Below, in pieces: positions 61,381 through 64,000 of a stretch of 64,000 bases of DNA (position 1 is its first letter; the number at the start of each line of letters is the position of its first letter). Source of the DNA: Strongyloides papillosus (lineage: Eukaryota; Nematoda; Chromadorea; Rhabditida; Strongyloididae). The DNA is taken from positions 558,001 to 622,000 of the forward strand of contig SRSI01000019.1 of the NCBI GenBank assembly GCA_005656395.1, in the 5' to 3' direction. The position numbers were made by a program, and so were the translations under genes. A model generated the notes under the pieces. The model was not told the origin of the DNA, did no database searches, and saw only the letters and a program-made list of their open reading frames with translations.

Positions 61381-62768
61381 TCATTTCATATTCTTTCCAG
61401 AAGTATTTTGAAACTTCTCGATTTGTATATCTTCAGTACCTCTAATTTCACATCTACAGAATGGACAATTTTTTCCACCAACAGCATTTCTTTGCCAACT
61501 ATATAGACAATTTTTACAAATTAAATGTCCACATGGTTCTATACGAATATCCTTATCATTTTCATCACAAATTTTACATATTTCAAAGGTACTACCTATA
61601 GAACAATACATTTCAAATTCCTCCTCTGATACATGAACAGTCTTTCCTTGAGTCATCAAATTAAATTCCTTCTCAAGATCGGGATTATTACACTGTCCAT
61701 TGGGGTAACAATAATATCCATCACGATTACCATCAACTAATGCTTGGATAAGTGACTTATTGCTTGGTATTGTTTGATAAATATTTTTATTAGGTGCAAC
61801 ATAACCAATAGCCCAATTTCCTAATTGTGTACAACTTAATCTAAATACATAACTACCAGGTTTGGAGAGGTAATTTTGTAAGATTAATCTTACTTGATCG
61901 TATGTCAAAAAACTTCCATAGGCAGGGTGTTTAAGAGCTAAGACTCTCCAATTATCTAGTAAATTTGACCATGGTTGGAAGAGTCGGGTAAAAACATCAA
62001 ATTCAAATTTTGAGATATAATTGCTTGATGTTAAATCCATGGTTTTTTTTAAACAATTGGATTCTTCACAATTTTCCTCGAAATGGTGGACATTTTTAAG
62101 GATTGGTTGGAATTCCTCCCATGATACAATTATTTTATCATTAAAACTTTCCCTTCCAAAATTCCTCTGCATCTAGTTTTGTCATCTTATAGTTAAAATT
62201 AAAATTACCCTCTGGAGAGAGAGCAATTAACTCATAATACATATGAGAGAATGTTAAGATATGTTTAGTTAGTTTTAATCTTGCCAATGACGTCTTATCA
62301 CAAATAAGGTCTTTGTTATCTTTGAATAGCCTTATTACCTAAAAGATTAATTCATTACAAATGAAATGAACATATAAACAATAAAAAATGTTCTATAAAG
62401 AGATTAAAACTTACTTTTATGCATTTTGAATCTAAATTTCTGATAAAAATTCGAAAATATCCATTAGATGAGTAGACGTGAGGATTATTTTTGATAATAC
62501 TATTTAAATGCACGTGAAGATTAGGAATAATTTCTAAGATATTTGGAGGAGATTTAATTAAATTTAGTTTGGGTCTTTGACAGTAATTCAAAACAGTATT
62601 CATTAAATTATATGTATTGGTGTATCTTTTGTAATCTTCCTTTGGAACCAATGGATGTTCGAGAGAGGAAAATTTGATACAATACATAACGTTTTCATTA
62701 CCATTCATAGATATGTCATCTTCAAATAGAGTTTGTAGACGTTTAAAAAAATTAGATAACTTCGCCAT
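61381..62768 (-). CDS. sli-1: Cbl-type E3 ubiquitin ligase (sli-1), with a one-base frameshift
   Basis: Exons 62768-62415 and 62338-61381. Cbl proteins bind phosphotyrosine receptors and ubiquitinate them. Seen in order: four-helix bundle (LNYCQRPKLNLIKSPPNILE), EF-hand-like region (KMTKLDAEEFWKGKF), EF/SH2 segment (SNYISKFEFDVFTRLFQPW), SH2 (KPGSYVFRLSCTQLGNWAIGY), linker with the conserved Tyr (YCSIGSTFEICKIC) and a complete C3HC4 RING (CKIC...CGHLICKNC...CPFCRCEI). It ends 17 residues after the RING, with no Pro-rich or UBA tail. After EEFWKGKF the frame shifts by one extra base (AAAGTTTTAATG, near 62125-62140); the two parts align without gaps to other Cbls only if one base is skipped. 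The homopolymer context suggests a sequencing or assembly error, but a real mutation is possible. The upstream Met at 62891 gives an unlikely Ile/Tyr-rich extension. Confidence 0.88.
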
Positions 62769-64000
62769 TGAAAAAATAATAATTATAAATATATACCATA
62801 AAATGTAAATAATAAAATAATATCTAAAAGTAAATAATTGTGAGTAATATTGTAAAAAATAAATATATCCGTCTACAATTTTTATAGACATTTAATGACA
62901 GTGAAATAATTAAAAAATTGAAATTGTAATATAGTATTATCAGGTAAAAGGGTGTACACTAACATAAGTCTCAGGAACAATAATAATAGCTAAAGGTTAT
63001 CGTTACTATTAAATGAAAGATTAGTAATATAATATGAAAACGATTATATTAAAGTGTTCTTATCAATGGAAAATCTATAAAACTCTTGACTAAGTACATT
63101 TTCTAAATGTGTAGTAAAATACACACGTATGTATAGTTTTTGATTTTATTATTATACTATCTTGAGAAAAATTAAAAGAAGGTAGTATATGATAATTTAT
63201 GTTCCCTAAATAATGTTAAATATCTTCAATTACTCATGTTGGTAAGGAGGGTGTGCACAAATTTATAATAAATTATGGAGAAAAATGTAATATCTAATGT
63301 ATTATAGAGGAAAAAAATAAGCAAAGATGAAGTTGAGAGAAAATATAATATATTTGTAATGAAAACAATCGGCATGTTTAGTAAAAGGCTGTATAATATA
63401 TAAAAATGATACATTTATAGGAGTATTAATCATCAAAGTGTTTTGTTAAAAAGTGTGATGCGTAAAAGTCAAAACTATTAGAGTTTTCTTATTAATAGTT
63501 CAAATTAATGTGGTTGTTGGCAGAATTAGTAGATATATAGTTGTTGTTATTGTTAGTATCTAATAGTTATTTAGTATTTTGGCATAGACACAATTGTATA
63601 TATCAATCAAAGGGATAATACAGTTGAATATATGTTTTATTCTTTGGTGAATTTTTATTGAAGATATTATATATTAATATCAAAAATTTTTAATTATTAA
63701 TGTTTATTGGTAGAAGTGTATATAATATAACATCCAATATATAAATGTATTTTAAAATAATCATTGTAAAAGAATATTTCTGATGATGCAGTATGTTTAG
63801 AAAAAGAGTTGTTCTTTATGAAATGGTAAGATATTTTTTTTTCTAAATGGTATAATAATAGCGAATACATTATTGAGGGTAAAAGTTTTATATTTCACCA
63901 GTCGACAATATGATACGAATTATTTTGATGACATCATTAGTTTTTTATCACAATAGTTATACTAATTTTAGTTAGCCTATCGACAATTAAATATTTTCTA
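62769..64000. other. Upstream/intergenic region, nothing recognised
   Basis: AT-rich DNA upstream of the Cbl gene to the window edge. It presumably contains the Cbl promoter; no motif could be singled out. Confidence 0.4.

Noticed and set aside
62769..62891. In-frame N-terminal extension of Cbl (41 residues, Ile/Tyr/Phe-rich)
   Set aside because: Composition is that of translated AT-rich DNA; the MAKLSNFF start fits the family better.
1..64000. CRISPR arrays, bacterial operons, riboswitches, rRNA
   Set aside because: None seen. Introns, splice sites and gene families are those of a nematode nuclear genome.

Overview
The window is AT-rich nuclear DNA from a nematode, most likely Strongyloides or a close relative. 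The evidence is very low GC, short introns with nematode-type splice sites, a cluster of astacin-family genes of the kind expanded in Strongyloides, a secreted DB-domain protein, and nematode versions of basonuclin, UBE2J, TMEM164 and Cbl. No alignment was run; family calls rest on motifs read directly from the translation.

Left half (1-35 kb) is a lineage-specific, repeat-filled array. From 1.45 to 10.3 kb there are three plus-strand genes for small secreted proteins that end in what looks like the aspartate-switch propeptide of astacin metalloproteases ([F/Y]-x-G-D-I-x-L) but have no protease domain; the third carries an in-frame stop. From 10.9 to 34.8 kb there are six minus-strand genes of signal peptide + astacin fold + EGF + CUB layout, plus two decayed copies. 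In all of them the catalytic Glu of HExxHxxGxxH is gone, and most have also lost zinc-binding His residues. They also lack the aspartate-switch propeptide. The last two genes add Thr-rich and Lys/Pro-rich tails. The array is laced with mobile DNA: a 1.45-kb fold-back element, an apparently intact piggyBac element inserted in a dead mariner, a 296-bp TA-flanked MITE, two tandem inverted-terminal-repeat elements, and LTR-like repeats.

Right half (36-64 kb) holds conserved single-copy genes separated by long non-coding stretches: a basonuclin/disco zinc-finger gene whose conserved N-terminal domain lies about 6 kb upstream of its finger exon (with a small mariner relict between), a small unknown protein, a tail-anchored UBE2J-type E2, a tRNA-Ser(GCT), TMEM164, a DB-domain secreted protein, and a Cbl E3 ligase (sli-1 type) interrupted by a one-base frameshift.

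The most notable idea is that astacin modules have been separated here: stand-alone propeptides on one strand and propeptide-less, catalytically dead astacins on the other. Both sets are predicted to be secreted. They could act as decoys, carriers or inhibitors of the active astacins such worms make, but this is inference.
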